This document shows, piece after piece, positions 39,731 through 47,246 of a DNA stretch of 47,246 nt (its first letter is position 1; each line of letters begins with the position of its first letter). The stretch is from RECO01 sp050485385 (GTDB taxonomy: Bacteria; Pseudomonadota; Alphaproteobacteria; Geminicoccales; Geminicoccaceae): positions 1 to 47,246 of the forward strand of contig JBJHBG010000025.1 in NCBI GenBank assembly GCA_050485385.1. Reading direction: 5' to 3'. The notes under the pieces are model-generated. The model was not told where the DNA came from and did not search any database. It saw nothing but the letters and a program-made list of their open reading frames with translations. A program made the position numbers and the translations under genes.

Positions 39731-40744
39731 TCAGTTGCGGCCGTAGCGGGCGGTGATCTCCAACAGCGCCTCGAACAATGCCGCGCCGTCGTAGCCACGC
39801 CCGTCCATCTCGGCGATCCAGGCGTCGTAGGCCGGCTGCACGGCCGCGACCCAGCGCTCGCGCTCCTCCGGCGCCAGCTCGAACACCTCGTTCCCGGCGC
39901 CGATGGCGGCCTGGCGCGCGCTTTCCGTCTGGCCGTCCCAGATCTCGCCCAGGCGCTTCGCGTATTCGATCCCGCTTTCGGCATCGATCACCGCCTTGAG
40001 GTCGTCGGGCAGGCGGTCGTAGGCCTCCTGGCGCATCAACGTCATGATGGTGCCCTGAAAGAGGGCGGTGTCGGTGTGGTAGCCGGTCACCTCGTAGAAG
40101 CGGTAGGGCTCGGTGATCGCCCAGTTGATGTACATGCCGTCGACCTGACCGCGGGCGAGCGCTTCGTAGACGCCGGGCAGGGGGATGCCGACCGGAACGC
40201 CGCCGAGCGCTCGAACCGCCTCGCCGATGAAGCGGCCGGCGACGCGAATGCGCATGCCCGACAAGTCCTCGAGCGTCCGCACCGGGCGGTCGACCGTATG
40301 CAGGATGGCGCGGTCGGTGGTCTGGATGGCGATGATCTTGATGTCCTCGAACTCGCGGTCGAGGTGGGTCAGCGCGAACTCCATCGCCGCCGGGCTCATG
40401 GTGGTGCTGGTGCCGGTGTTCATGAACGGCAGCTCGATGCCCTCCATGCCGGGGAAGCGTCCGGCGGCGAAGCCGGGGACGAGCCAGATCATGTCGACCA
40501 CGCCGTCCTCGAGCTGTTCGATCAGGTCGCCGGGCGCGCCGCCGAGCTGCATCGCCGGGTAGACCTCGATGCGGATGCGACCCTCGGAACGCTCCTCCAC
40601 CCGCTCGGCCCAACGGTCGAGATGCATGGTATGGTCGAGCGAGGTCGGCGAGGCGAACGAGTGGAGGCGGAAGGTGAACTCCTGGGCGCTGGCGGTGGAG
40701 GCCAGGAGCGACAGGCCGGCGGCGGCGGCAATCAGGCGGTACAT
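39731..40744 (-). CDS. dctP: TRAP transporter solute-binding protein (DctP)
   Basis: A 337-residue periplasmic binding protein with signal peptide MYRLIAAAAGLSLLASTASA. Family blocks are GRIRIEVYPAMQLGG, ELPFMNTGT, RTLEDLSGMRIRVAGRF with the ligand-anchoring Arg, GGVPVGIPLPGVYEALARGQ and DGMYINWAITEPYRFYEV. The ATG at 40744 places the signal at the N-terminus. First gene of the TRAP set; divergent from the endonuclease gene with only 64 bases between. Confidence 0.93.
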   Translation of the reverse strand: MYRLIAAAAGLSLLASTASAQEFTFRLHSFASPTSLDHTMHLDRWAERVEERSEGRIRIEVYPAMQLGGAPGDLIEQLEDGVVDMIWLVPGFAAGRFPGMEGIELPFMNTGTSTTMSPAAMEFALTHLDREFEDIKIIAIQTTDRAILHTVDRPVRTLEDLSGMRIRVAGRFIGEAVRALGGVPVGIPLPGVYEALARGQVDGMYINWAITEPYRFYEVTGYHTDTALFQGTIMTLMRQEAYDRLPDDLKAVIDAESGIEYAKRLGEIWDGQTESARQAAIGAGNEVFELAPEERERWVAAVQPAYDAWIAEMDGRGYDGAALFEALLEITARYGRN

Positions 40745-40808
40745 GGACGATCTCCCCGAGCGAGCGACGGCGGTACGCCGCTTGTATCCCACTACAGAAG
40801 CAAACGCG

Positions 40809-41600
40809 GTGCCACGCAAGGGCTGGCGCGCCGCGCTCGGGTCGCTGGCGCTCGCCCTGAGCGTCGCTCTCGCTACACCCGCGACGGCGCTGCAACCCGA
40901 CTTCGCCGACCTGGAGGGCGACGATCTGGTCCGGGCGGTCGGCCGCCTCGCCGGCTACGGCCAGGCGCCCATGTCCTACGCGGAACTCTGGGCCGCCTTG
41001 GAGGAGACCGACGAGGACCCGACCAACCCCGACAACGTGATCCTGTTCTACAGCGGTCGCTCGCACCCCAAGGCGGACAAGCTCAGCGACGCGCTGAACC
41101 CCGGTGGCTACACGGCGCATAGCTGGAACCGCGAGCATGTCTGGCCCCGCTCCAAGGGCTTCCGTGCCACGCGCGACCTCGCCCACAACGACCTGCACCA
41201 CATCCGCGCCACCGACGCCTGGTGCAACGAACGGCGCGGCAATCTGGATTTCGACGCGGGCGGCGAGGCGCTGCCCACCTGCCGGGCGCGGGTGGCGGCC
41301 ACCAGCTTCGAGCCGGGCGACGCCGTCAAGGGCGACGTCGCCCGCATGCTGTTCTACATGGACGTCCGTTACCACGGCCAAGGCGGGCTGGTGGACCTGC
41401 GCCTGGTCGACGAGGTGGACACGCGCGGCACCACCCTCGGCCGCCTCTGCACGCTGCTCCGCTGGCACCGGGACGATCCGCCCGACGAGGTCGAGCGGCG
41501 CCGCCACGAGCGCATCGCCGCTATCCAAGGCAATCGCAACCCGTTCGTCGACCGGCCGCACCTCGCAGAACGCATCTACGGCGGGCGCTGCGCGTCGTAG
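40809..41600 (+). CDS. Endonuclease I family secreted nuclease
   Basis: A 263-residue nuclease of the EndA/Bsn family (endonuclease_1, beta-beta-metal fold). A signal peptide (VPRKGWRAALGSLALALS to ATPATA) precedes the active-site region HSWNREHVWPRSKGF and LAHNDLHHIRATDAWCNERR. Members cut DNA or RNA outside the cytoplasm for nutrient recovery or natural-transformation-related roles. A GTG at 40809 is the best start. It is divergent from the TRAP operon. Confidence 0.88.
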   Translation: MPRKGWRAALGSLALALSVALATPATALQPDFADLEGDDLVRAVGRLAGYGQAPMSYAELWAALEETDEDPTNPDNVILFYSGRSHPKADKLSDALNPGGYTAHSWNREHVWPRSKGFRATRDLAHNDLHHIRATDAWCNERRGNLDFDAGGEALPTCRARVAATSFEPGDAVKGDVARMLFYMDVRYHGQGGLVDLRLVDEVDTRGTTLGRLCTLLRWHRDDPPDEVERRRHERIAAIQGNRNPFVDRPHLAERIYGGRCAS

Positions 41601-41604
41601 CGGC

Positions 41605-42138
41605 TCAGCCGAGCCAGCCGGCGAGCACGAGGCCAAGTGCCAGCAGGTAGCCGACCACGCTCGGATAGTAGGTGCCGGCGAAGCCGAAGGCGCGGGCAAC
41701 CGCACCACGCGCGAGGCCCCACCGGAACAGCAGGCGACAGACGAGGAACCACGCGGCGAGCACCGGCAGGACCTGAAGCCAGCCCACCGGCAGCAGCACG
41801 GCGAGGGCAAGGGCGACGACCAGTTGCAGGAGGAACTGCTCCAGCGTGTTCTGCAGATAGCCGCGAGCGTCGTGCAGCGTCCGGTCGTCCGGCGGGTCCG
41901 CGCCGTCCGTTGCCGCCGCGTGGAAGAAGCGATGGCGCGCGATGGTGCCGATGCCGACGAGGAGCGCCGTCAGCGGCAGGAGTTGCCACGGCAGCGCGAA
42001 GGCAACGCGGGCGGCCGGGTCGTCCGCCACCGGCGGCGCCGGCAAGAGCAGGATCGCCATCGGATAGAGCAGGATGGCGAGCGCCATCGCGGGCAGCGCG
42101 CGAGAGAGGATGCCGCGTTGCACGGACGAGAGTGGCAT
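41605..42138 (-). CDS. MAPEG family membrane protein
   Basis: A 177-residue integral membrane protein with four main hydrophobic segments. RHRFFHAAAT and ARGYLQNTLEQFLLQLVVAL followed by a third helix fit the MAPEG family (eicosanoid/glutathione-related membrane proteins). Bacterial members include small glutathione transferases, but the activity here is unknown. It converges with the endonuclease gene four bases away. Confidence 0.8.
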   Translation of the reverse strand: MPLSSVQRGILSRALPAMALAILLYPMAILLLPAPPVADDPAARVAFALPWQLLPLTALLVGIGTIARHRFFHAAATDGADPPDDRTLHDARGYLQNTLEQFLLQLVVALALAVLLPVGWLQVLPVLAAWFLVCRLLFRWGLARGAVARAFGFAGTYYPSVVGYLLALGLVLAGWLG

Positions 42139-42159
42139 GGCGGTAAAGTGCTCCAGCCC

Positions 42160-42624
42160 TCAAAGATAGCCGATGAAGCGGCCGGCGATCACCACGAGCG
42201 GCCACGCAGTCAACGATACCCACGCTGCCCGGCGCAGCGCCGGCGAGACGCTGCCAGTGGTGCGGAACGGGCTCAGGGCGCCCGTGGCATGCACCCAGGC
42301 GAGGTTGGCGAGCGCCAGGGCGACGAGGGCGAGCTTGGCGAGGAAGGCGGGGTTGGCGGCGTAGTCCATCGCCTGGACGCTGAAGAGCAGCCCACCGCTG
42401 GCGAGCGCCACGGCGAGGCCGAGAGCTGCCGTCGGCACCAGCACGCGCGTCACCGCCTCGGGCGGCAGGGCGCGGAGACGGCCGAGCAGGCGCAGATCGG
42501 CGAGGACGATGGCACCCACGAGAAAGGCGATACCGAAGACGTGCGCGGCGTTGACCAGCGGGTAAGCGAGGAAGCTCCGTCGGAGGAAGGCCGCCAGCGG
42601 CAAGGCCTCGATCGCCTCCAGCAC
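42160..42624 (-). CDS. DUF6644-type membrane protein
   Basis: A 154-residue integral membrane protein with about four hydrophobic helices and conserved features FLAYPLVNAAHVFGIAFLVG and AMDYAANPAFLAKLALVALAL; the His and polar residues within helices resemble small haem- or quinone-linked membrane proteins, but this is only an impression. It starts with GTG at 42624, five bases after the stop of the DUF6152 gene, and such DUF6152-DUF6644 pairs recur in proteobacteria. Function unknown. Confidence 0.72.
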   Translation of the reverse strand: MLEAIEALPLAAFLRRSFLAYPLVNAAHVFGIAFLVGAIVLADLRLLGRLRALPPEAVTRVLVPTAALGLAVALASGGLLFSVQAMDYAANPAFLAKLALVALALANLAWVHATGALSPFRTTGSVSPALRRAAWVSLTAWPLVVIAGRFIGYL

Positions 42625-42629
42625 CGGCG

Positions 42630-43022
42630 TCAGCTGTCGAAGAGCTGGGTTCGGCGCGGATAGACGTCGTAGGTGTTGCCGTTCACCTCGACCCGCACCG
42701 CCTTCATCCGCCGCTCGCTCGCGTCGTTCGAGCGAAAGCCGTAGGCGGTGAGCTGGTCGCCTTGCTCGGCCACGCCGTCGACGAAGCCCGACCGTGCGGT
42801 CGCCCGAGGCGGCGCCAGTTCGACCACCCAGACGTCGCCGTCGACGACGATGTCGACGCGGCCGTGCGGGTTGCCGAGATAGACCGTCTGAATCTCGCCT
42901 TCGAGCACGAAGGGCTCGTCCGTCGTCCAGACCCAACCGTGATGAGCGAGCGCGGGTGCGGCGACGAGCCCGGCGAGGCCCGCGGCCAAGAGCGTGCGAC
43001 GGGCCAAGGTCGAATGGCGCAT
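42630..43022 (-). CDS. DUF6152 family periplasmic protein
   Basis: A 130-residue protein with a Tat-like or Sec signal (RHSTLARRTLLAAGLAGLVA, cleaved near ALA) and mature start HHGWVWTTDEPFVLEGEIQT, then YLGNPHGRVDIVVDGDVW, typical of DUF6152. The HH at the mature N-terminus might bind metal; this is inference. The ATG at 43022 follows a GGAGGG ribosome binding site. It is coupled to the membrane gene downstream. Confidence 0.82.
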   Translation of the reverse strand: MRHSTLARRTLLAAGLAGLVAAPALAHHGWVWTTDEPFVLEGEIQTVYLGNPHGRVDIVVDGDVWVVELAPPRATARSGFVDGVAEQGDQLTAYGFRSNDASERRMKAVRVEVNGNTYDVYPRRTQLFDS

Positions 43023-43187
43023 GGAGCCCTCCTCGATTGCCGTTGTGAGGCAGTTGGTAGGCTCAGCCGAAGCGTCAACCCTGATGTGTCGCCGAGCAGC
43101 CCAAAGGCGGCAAAAGCACGCGACATGGTGCAACGAATCGCGGCCCGCCGGGTTTGCCTACGACGAGGTTCGGATGGGAGGCAGGCG

Positions 43188-44174
43188 ATGGGGGTTTGGA
43201 TGCTGCGGCGGACGACGCCGTTGGTGGCGTTGGCGGCGGCGCTGGCGCTCGCGGGGCCGGCCGTGGCCAAGCCGGTCGACTTCATGTTCGTCGCTGGCGA
43301 CAGCCTGAGCGACCCCGGCAACGTGCAGCGCATCACGAGCGCGCTCGGCGGCGTCATCGATCCGATTCCCGCCTCTCCTCCCTATATCGACGGGCGGTTC
43401 TCGGACGGCCCGGTGTGGGTCGAACGACTGGGCGACCGCCTCGGCCTCGGCAGCGGCGACGTCCGCAACGTCGCCCTCGGCGGCGCCAAGACCGCCGGTC
43501 ACACCGCCGTCGACGCCGCCCCCCCGCTCGTACGACCGCTGCTCGAGGCCTCCGGGCTCGGCGGCATGAAGCAGCAGGTCGACGTCTATCTGGCGGCCGG
43601 CGGCCGCGTCTCGCCCGACGGGCTGTACGTCCTCTGGGCCGGTGGCAACGACTATCTGTTCGGCACGCCGTCCGTCGGTGCCGACGGCACGCCGCAGCCC
43701 GTCGCCGACATCCGGAGCGCCGTGGTCGACCTCGCCAATGCCGGGGCCGACCGATTCCTCGTGCCGAACCTGCCGGACCTCGGCCGCGTGCCCTCGGCGA
43801 GCGGCGATGCGGACGAGGCGGCAGCCCTCACGGCCGCGGTCGAGGCGCACAACGCCGCTCTCGCCACGGTGCTCGCCGACACCGCGGCCGCGCACGGGAT
43901 CGACGTCCAGATGCTCGACGTCGCCGCCTATTTCGACGCGGCCCATGCCGGCGCCTTCGGCTTCGCCAACGTCACCGACCCCTGCATCGACGCACCGGAC
44001 ACCTGTGCCACCTCGCTCTTCTTCGACGGCATCCACCCGACGACAGCGGCGCACATGATCCTGGGCGACCTCGCCTACGACGTGGTGGTGCCCGTGCCGC
44101 CCGCCGTCCTGTTGTTCGCCACCGCCGTCGCCGGTCTCGGCTGGATGGCGCGCCGCCGTCGTCAGGCCGCGTAG
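43188..44174 (+). CDS. SGNH/GDSL hydrolase with PEP-CTERM-like sorting tail
   Basis: A 328-residue secreted esterase/lipase-like protein. A signal peptide (MGVWMLRRTTPLVALAAALA) precedes the GDSL block FVAGDSLSDPGN with the catalytic Ser. The oxyanion residues are in GGAK and WAGGNDY, and the Asp-His pair in DGIHPTTAAHM. The C-terminus is VPVPPAVLLFATAVAGLGWM then ARRRR, which has the tripartite shape of a VPEP/PEP-CTERM signal: short motif, hydrophobic helix, basic end. Exosortase would process such a tail, but none is in the window. The ATG at 43188 has GGAGG upstream. Confidence 0.88.
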   Translation: MGVWMLRRTTPLVALAAALALAGPAVAKPVDFMFVAGDSLSDPGNVQRITSALGGVIDPIPASPPYIDGRFSDGPVWVERLGDRLGLGSGDVRNVALGGAKTAGHTAVDAAPPLVRPLLEASGLGGMKQQVDVYLAAGGRVSPDGLYVLWAGGNDYLFGTPSVGADGTPQPVADIRSAVVDLANAGADRFLVPNLPDLGRVPSASGDADEAAALTAAVEAHNAALATVLADTAAAHGIDVQMLDVAAYFDAAHAGAFGFANVTDPCIDAPDTCATSLFFDGIHPTTAAHMILGDLAYDVVVPVPPAVLLFATAVAGLGWMARRRRQAA

Positions 44175-44824
44175 CGCTCGAGGAACGCCTCGACCTCCAG
44201 CTTGCGGAAGTCCTCGAGCGCCTGGCCGAGCCGTTCGTGCGGCCAGTCCCACCAAGCCAGCGCCTGCAGGCGGTCGGCGACGGCCGTGGGGAAGCGTTCG
44301 CGGATCGGCCGGGCGGGGACACCCGCGACGATGCGGTACGGGGCGACGTCCCTGGTCACCACGGCACCGGCACCGATCACGGCGCCGGTACCGACCGTCA
44401 CCCCCGCCATCACCGTCGCACCGTGGCCGATCCAGACGTCGTGGCCGATGGTGACGTGGTGCGCGCGCCGCCAGGCGAAGACCTCCGCCTCGTCCGCGCC
44501 GAGGCCGTAGCTCGCCGCCCGGTACATGAAGTGGTGCTGCGACGCCCGCCACGTCGGGTGATTGCCCGGATTGAGCCGGACCATGCGCGCGATCGAGCAG
44601 AACTTGCCGACGGTCGCGTAGATGACGTCGCCGTCGTCGACGATGTAGCTGTAGGCGCCGAAGGTGGTCTCGGCCATGGTCGTGCGCGCGCCGACCGCCG
44701 TGTACGGGCCGAAGCGGCAGTCGCGGACGCTTGCCGTGGGGTGGATCGACGGCGAGGGGCCGAGCGGGGGTTGCGGCACCTCCGTGCCGGGATGTCGGTC
44801 GATGGCGACGAGGTCGTCGGTCAT
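44162..44824 (-). CDS. Phosphonate-associated hexapeptide-repeat acyltransferase
   Basis: A 220-residue left-handed beta-helix transferase with many hexapeptide repeats (IHPTASVRDCRFG, VGARTTMAETTFG, VTIGHDVWIGHGATVMAGV, IGAGAVVTRDVAPYRIVAGV) and the CAT-type catalytic region NHPTWRASQHHFMY. The family is commonly found in C-P lyase gene clusters (the phn threonine/hexapeptide family) and may acetylate aminophosphonates; the substrate is not established here. It lies directly downstream of phnF, in an operon with it, and overlaps the end of the GDSL gene by 13 bases. Confidence 0.85.
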   Translation of the reverse strand: MTDDLVAIDRHPGTEVPQPPLGPSPSIHPTASVRDCRFGPYTAVGARTTMAETTFGAYSYIVDDGDVIYATVGKFCSIARMVRLNPGNHPTWRASQHHFMYRAASYGLGADEAEVFAWRRAHHVTIGHDVWIGHGATVMAGVTVGTGAVIGAGAVVTRDVAPYRIVAGVPARPIRERFPTAVADRLQALAWWDWPHERLGQALEDFRKLEVEAFLERYAA

Positions 44825-44849
44825 CCGGGCGGTCCTTCGCAGCAGGCGG

Positions 44850-45590
44850 TCATGACGAGATCGTGGCCAACTCCACCCGGCTGGCGGCGAAGGTGGCGAC
44901 GACCCATTGCAGGGGCGCGCCGTCGGCCGTGGTGTCGAGACCGGCGGTCACCAGCACCGGCTCGCGTGGGCCGAGCGCCAGCACGGCCGCCTCCTCCGGC
45001 GTCGCCGGGCGGGCGTGGATGTCGGTGCTGGCACGGCGCCAGCCGTCGATGCCGCAGGCGGCAAGCGCCCGGCTGATGCCGGCGCCCTCGGCGAGGGCAG
45101 CGGCGATGCCGGGGATGCGGTCGGCCGCGAAATGGTGCTCGCTGGTGGCGAAGGGGACGTCGTCGACGAAGGTGCGGGTGTGCGCACGCACGAGCGGCGC
45201 CCCCGGCAAGAGCCGCAGCCGGCGGGCGAGGCCGGCATCGGCCCGCACCTCGGCCAGCCCCACCACGACGCGGCGGCCGATCCGGCCGGCGGCGGCGAGA
45301 TTGGCGGTGAAGCTGGTCTCGGCGCCGATGCGGTAGCGGACTGGGGGCCTCGCCGCGAAGGAACCCTTGCCGTGCTCGATACGGATGCGCCCTTCCTCGG
45401 CCAAGGCGCTCAACGCCCGCCTGACGGTGTGGCGGTTGACCGCAAAGCGCCGCGCCAACTCGCCCTCGCTCGCCAGCCGCCCGCCCGGCTCGGGCGCGCC
45501 ACGGTCGAGGTCCGCCGCGAGCGCGTCGCGGATCAGGCGCCAGCGGCTGATGCCCTGGGCGTCCATGGCGGCGGTGGCGACGGGCGTCAT
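44850..45590 (-). CDS. phnF: GntR/HutC-family phosphonate regulator PhnF
   Basis: A 246-residue repressor-type regulator. The winged helix-turn-helix has LASEGELARRFAVNRHTVRRAL followed by the wing, and the C-terminal UTRA/HutC-like ligand domain includes VRAHTRTFVDDVPFATSEHHF. It is divergent from phnG and shares the intergenic region; a palindrome matching the HutC-subfamily consensus overlaps the phnG start. Starts at 45617 or 45566 are also possible; 45590 was chosen as a compromise. The ligand is probably a phosphonate or a pathway intermediate. Confidence 0.85.
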   Translation of the reverse strand: MTPVATAAMDAQGISRWRLIRDALAADLDRGAPEPGGRLASEGELARRFAVNRHTVRRALSALAEEGRIRIEHGKGSFAARPPVRYRIGAETSFTANLAAAGRIGRRVVVGLAEVRADAGLARRLRLLPGAPLVRAHTRTFVDDVPFATSEHHFAADRIPGIAAALAEGAGISRALAACGIDGWRRASTDIHARPATPEEAAVLALGPREPVLVTAGLDTTADGAPLQWVVATFAASRVELATISS

Positions 45591-45645
45591 CGTGCGGTCA
45601 CGCCGATGTGGTTGCATCCTCAGCCAAGAGTGCTAGGGATCGGGC

Positions 45646-46101
45646 ATGTTGTCTAGACATCCGGATAGCCGAGAGCGACAGCGGTGGATGGGCGTGCTCG
45701 CCAGAGCGCCACTCGCCGAGCTGGAAGCGCTGTGGCGAGCGCACGGCAGCGCCGCCCCGCTGCCCGCCGTGCGGCCGGCCGAGATCGGGCTCGTCATGGT
45801 GCGCGGACGGGCCGGCGGTACCGGTCAGCGCTTCAACCTCGGCGAGATGACGGTGACCCGCTGCGCCGTCGAGGGGCCGGACGGCCGGATCGGCCACGGC
45901 TACGTCAAGGGACGCTCCAAGCGGCATGCCGAGCTGGCCGCCTCGTTCGACGCGCTGCTCCAGGACGCGGCGCGGCAAGAGGGATTGTTGGCCGCGGTGA
46001 TCGCCCCGCTCCAGGCCGCCGAGCAAGCACGGCGCGCTGCGTCGGCGGCGAAGGCGGCGGCAACGCGGGTCGAGTTCTTCACCATGGTGCGAGGCGAGTG
46101 A
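45646..46101 (+). CDS. phnG: C-P lyase subunit PhnG
   Basis: A 151-residue subunit of the phosphonate C-P lyase core (PhnGHIJ), which transfers the phosphonate to ribose before the radical cleavage. The family pattern is RWMGVLARAPLAELEALW, then GLVMVRGRAGGTGQRFNLGEMTVTRC split by the conserved NLGE, and GHGYVKGRSKRHAEL. It begins the phnGHI run; phnJ and later genes lie beyond the window. Its stop overlaps the phnH start (TGATG). Confidence 0.95.
   Translation: MLSRHPDSRERQRWMGVLARAPLAELEALWRAHGSAAPLPAVRPAEIGLVMVRGRAGGTGQRFNLGEMTVTRCAVEGPDGRIGHGYVKGRSKRHAELAASFDALLQDAARQEGLLAAVIAPLQAAEQARRAASAAKAAATRVEFFTMVRGE
45650..45659. promoter_or_regulatory. Probable PhnF operator palindrome
   Basis: TGTCTAGACA is a perfect palindrome containing GT-N-TA-N-AC, the recognised core of HutC-subfamily GntR operators. 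It overlaps the second to fifth codons of phnG, and a repressor here would block phnGHI. The site is 60 bases from the phnF start, so autoregulation is also possible. Confidence 0.55.
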
Positions 46102-46679
46102 TGGCGCTGGCGCCGACCTTCCGCGATGCCGCCCTCGGCCCGCAGGCGGTCTTCCGCACGCTCCTGGACGCGCTGGCGCGACCGGGACGCGTGCTCGACC
46201 TGGGGGGCGACGTTCCCGCCCCGCCCTCGCCGGTCGACCCCGCGCTCTACGCCACCGCCCTGGCGCTGGTCGACTTCGAGACGCCGGTTTGGCTCGATCC
46301 GGTCCTCGCACCGCTCGCCGAGCCGCTGCGCTTCCACACCGGCGCTCCGCTCGTGGCGGAGCCACGCCGCGCGGCGTTCGCGCTGATCGGCGAGCCGAGC
46401 GCCATGCCGCCGCTGGCGGCGTTCGCCCAGGGCTCGGCCGACTATCCCGACCGCTCGACCACGCTGGTCGTGCAGGTCGAAGCCTTCGCCGACGCTCCCT
46501 GGCGGCTGACGGGCCCCGGCATCCGCGACGAGGTGGGCTTCGGTGCCGCCGGGCTGCCGGCCGATTTCGTGGATCAGTGGCGGGCGAACGGTGCGGGCTT
46601 TCCCTGTGGCGTCGACCTGGTCCTGGTGGCGGGCGACCTCGTGGCCGGCCTGCCGCGCACGACCGTGATCGGGGGCTGA
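46101..46679 (+). CDS. phnH: C-P lyase subunit PhnH
   Basis: A 192-residue subunit of the C-P lyase core. Family features are FRTLLDALARPGRV, ATALALVDFETPVWLDP and the C-terminal GPGIRDEVGF with FPCGVDLVL. It overlaps phnG by one base and is followed three bases later by phnI. Confidence 0.95.
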   Translation: MALAPTFRDAALGPQAVFRTLLDALARPGRVLDLGGDVPAPPSPVDPALYATALALVDFETPVWLDPVLAPLAEPLRFHTGAPLVAEPRRAAFALIGEPSAMPPLAAFAQGSADYPDRSTTLVVQVEAFADAPWRLTGPGIRDEVGFGAAGLPADFVDQWRANGAGFPCGVDLVLVAGDLVAGLPRTTVIGG

Positions 46680-46682
46680 GCG

Positions 46683-47246
46683 ATGTACGTGGCGGTCAAG
46701 GGCGGCGAGACGGCGATTGCCAACGCCCATGGCTGGCTGGCCGAGGCGCGGCGCGGCGATCCGGCGACAGCGGAGCTGGAGGTCGCGCAGATCGAGGCAC
46801 AGTTGAAGATCGCCTGCGACCGGGCGATGGGCGAAGGCTCGCTCTACGACCGCGAGTTGGCGGCGCTCGCCATCAAGCAGTCGCGCGGCGATCTGGTCGA
46901 GGCGGCCTTCCTCCTGCGGGCCTACCGCACCACCTTGCCCCGGTTCGGCTACTCCGAGCCCGTGCGAACGGCCGACATGCTGGTGCAGCGGCGCGTGTCC
47001 GCCACCTACAAGGACCTGCCGGGCGGGCAGGTGCTGGGGCCGACCTTCGACTACACGCACCGCCTGCTCGACTTCAAATTGCTGGCCGAGGGGGGCGAGC
47101 CGCCGGCGGCGCCGACGGGTGCTGCGGAGGGCGACGGCCGGCTGCCGCCGGTGACCGACATTCTGCGCCACGAGGGGCTGATCCAAGAGGAAGCCCCCGG
47201 CGACGACGCAGCCCCCGTCGGCGACCTGACCCGCGAACCCCTGCGG
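46683..47246 (+). CDS. phnI: C-P lyase subunit PhnI, truncated by window end
   Basis: The first 188 codons of the nucleosidase-type subunit of C-P lyase, which together with PhnGHL replaces adenine on ATP by the phosphonate. The start MYVAVKGGETAIANAHGWLA and the region LPRFGYSEPVRTADMLVQRR and TFDYTHRLLDFKLLAEGG are characteristic. The full protein is normally about 350-370 residues; the remainder lies beyond the window. Confidence 0.95.
   Translation, partial: MYVAVKGGETAIANAHGWLAEARRGDPATAELEVAQIEAQLKIACDRAMGEGSLYDRELAALAIKQSRGDLVEAAFLLRAYRTTLPRFGYSEPVRTADMLVQRRVSATYKDLPGGQVLGPTFDYTHRLLDFKLLAEGGEPPAAPTGAAEGDGRLPPVTDILRHEGLIQEEAPGDDAAPVGDLTREPLR

Noticed and set aside
43174..43187. Alternative ATG at 43174 for the GDSL hydrolase
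   Set aside because: It is out of frame with the signal peptide; the ATG at 43188 is in frame and has GGAGG upstream.

Overview
This is about 47 kb of very GC-rich (roughly 70%) bacterial chromosome that most resembles an alphaproteobacterium, probably of the Rhodospirillales/Geminicoccales type. That placement is inferred from the order rplU-rpmA-obgE-proB, thrS-infC, a RibBA with a degenerate second half, TRAP transport genes and a C-P lyase operon. No rRNA, tRNA, CRISPR, insertion sequence or prophage was seen. Because stop codons are rare at this GC content, long open frames on the opposite strand are common and were discarded. No gene-free stretch exceeds 300 bases.

Layout. 88-6844 (minus): thrS, infC, a large Xaa-Pro aminopeptidase, a FecR protein and a CHASE2 nucleotidyl cyclase. 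7112-12023 (plus): a DUF1007 protein, a BTAD/TolB-like/TPR regulator, a PAP2/vanadium-haloperoxidase-type enzyme and a papain-like cysteine peptidase. 12051-14196 (minus): a small unknown protein and an animal-type haem peroxidase. 14345-17892 (plus): a YnjBCD-like ABC importer. 17815-27353 (minus): a five-gene run of OsmC, a double flavoprotein, a 1380-residue BTAD-ATPase-TPR regulator ending in a truncated haemoglobin, a PAS-adenylate cyclase and an MFS transporter. 27544-31711 (plus): MaoC hydratase, two nucleotide-sugar enzymes, LolA and a lipoprotein. 31791-32897 (minus): ribBA. 33114-36071 (plus): rplU, rpmA, obgE, proB and a 25-residue membrane peptide. 36080-43022: CBS protein, hpt, a TRAP transporter, endonuclease I, MAPEG and a DUF6152/DUF6644 pair. 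43188-44174: a GDSL hydrolase with a PEP-CTERM-like tail. 44162-47246: a phosphonate-associated acyltransferase, phnF and divergent phnG-phnH-phnI, the last cut by the window end.

The most unusual region is 17815-27353. The globin at the C-terminus of the large regulator keeps the proximal His and the distal Tyr/Gln pair of group I truncated haemoglobins. The next gene overlaps it by four bases and encodes a cyclase with ATP-type specificity residues. I infer a gas- or redox-sensing module that couples a haem domain to a SARP/STAND-type regulator and cAMP. The main caution is that both fusions in this run (globin, and double flavoprotein) have a good ribosome binding site and ATG at the junction, so a sequencing indel or internal initiation must be excluded. 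A second unusual group is the BTAD regulator with the haloperoxidase-type enzyme, papain-like peptidase and animal haem peroxidase. Phased direct repeats of the kind SARP proteins bind occur upstream of two of these genes.
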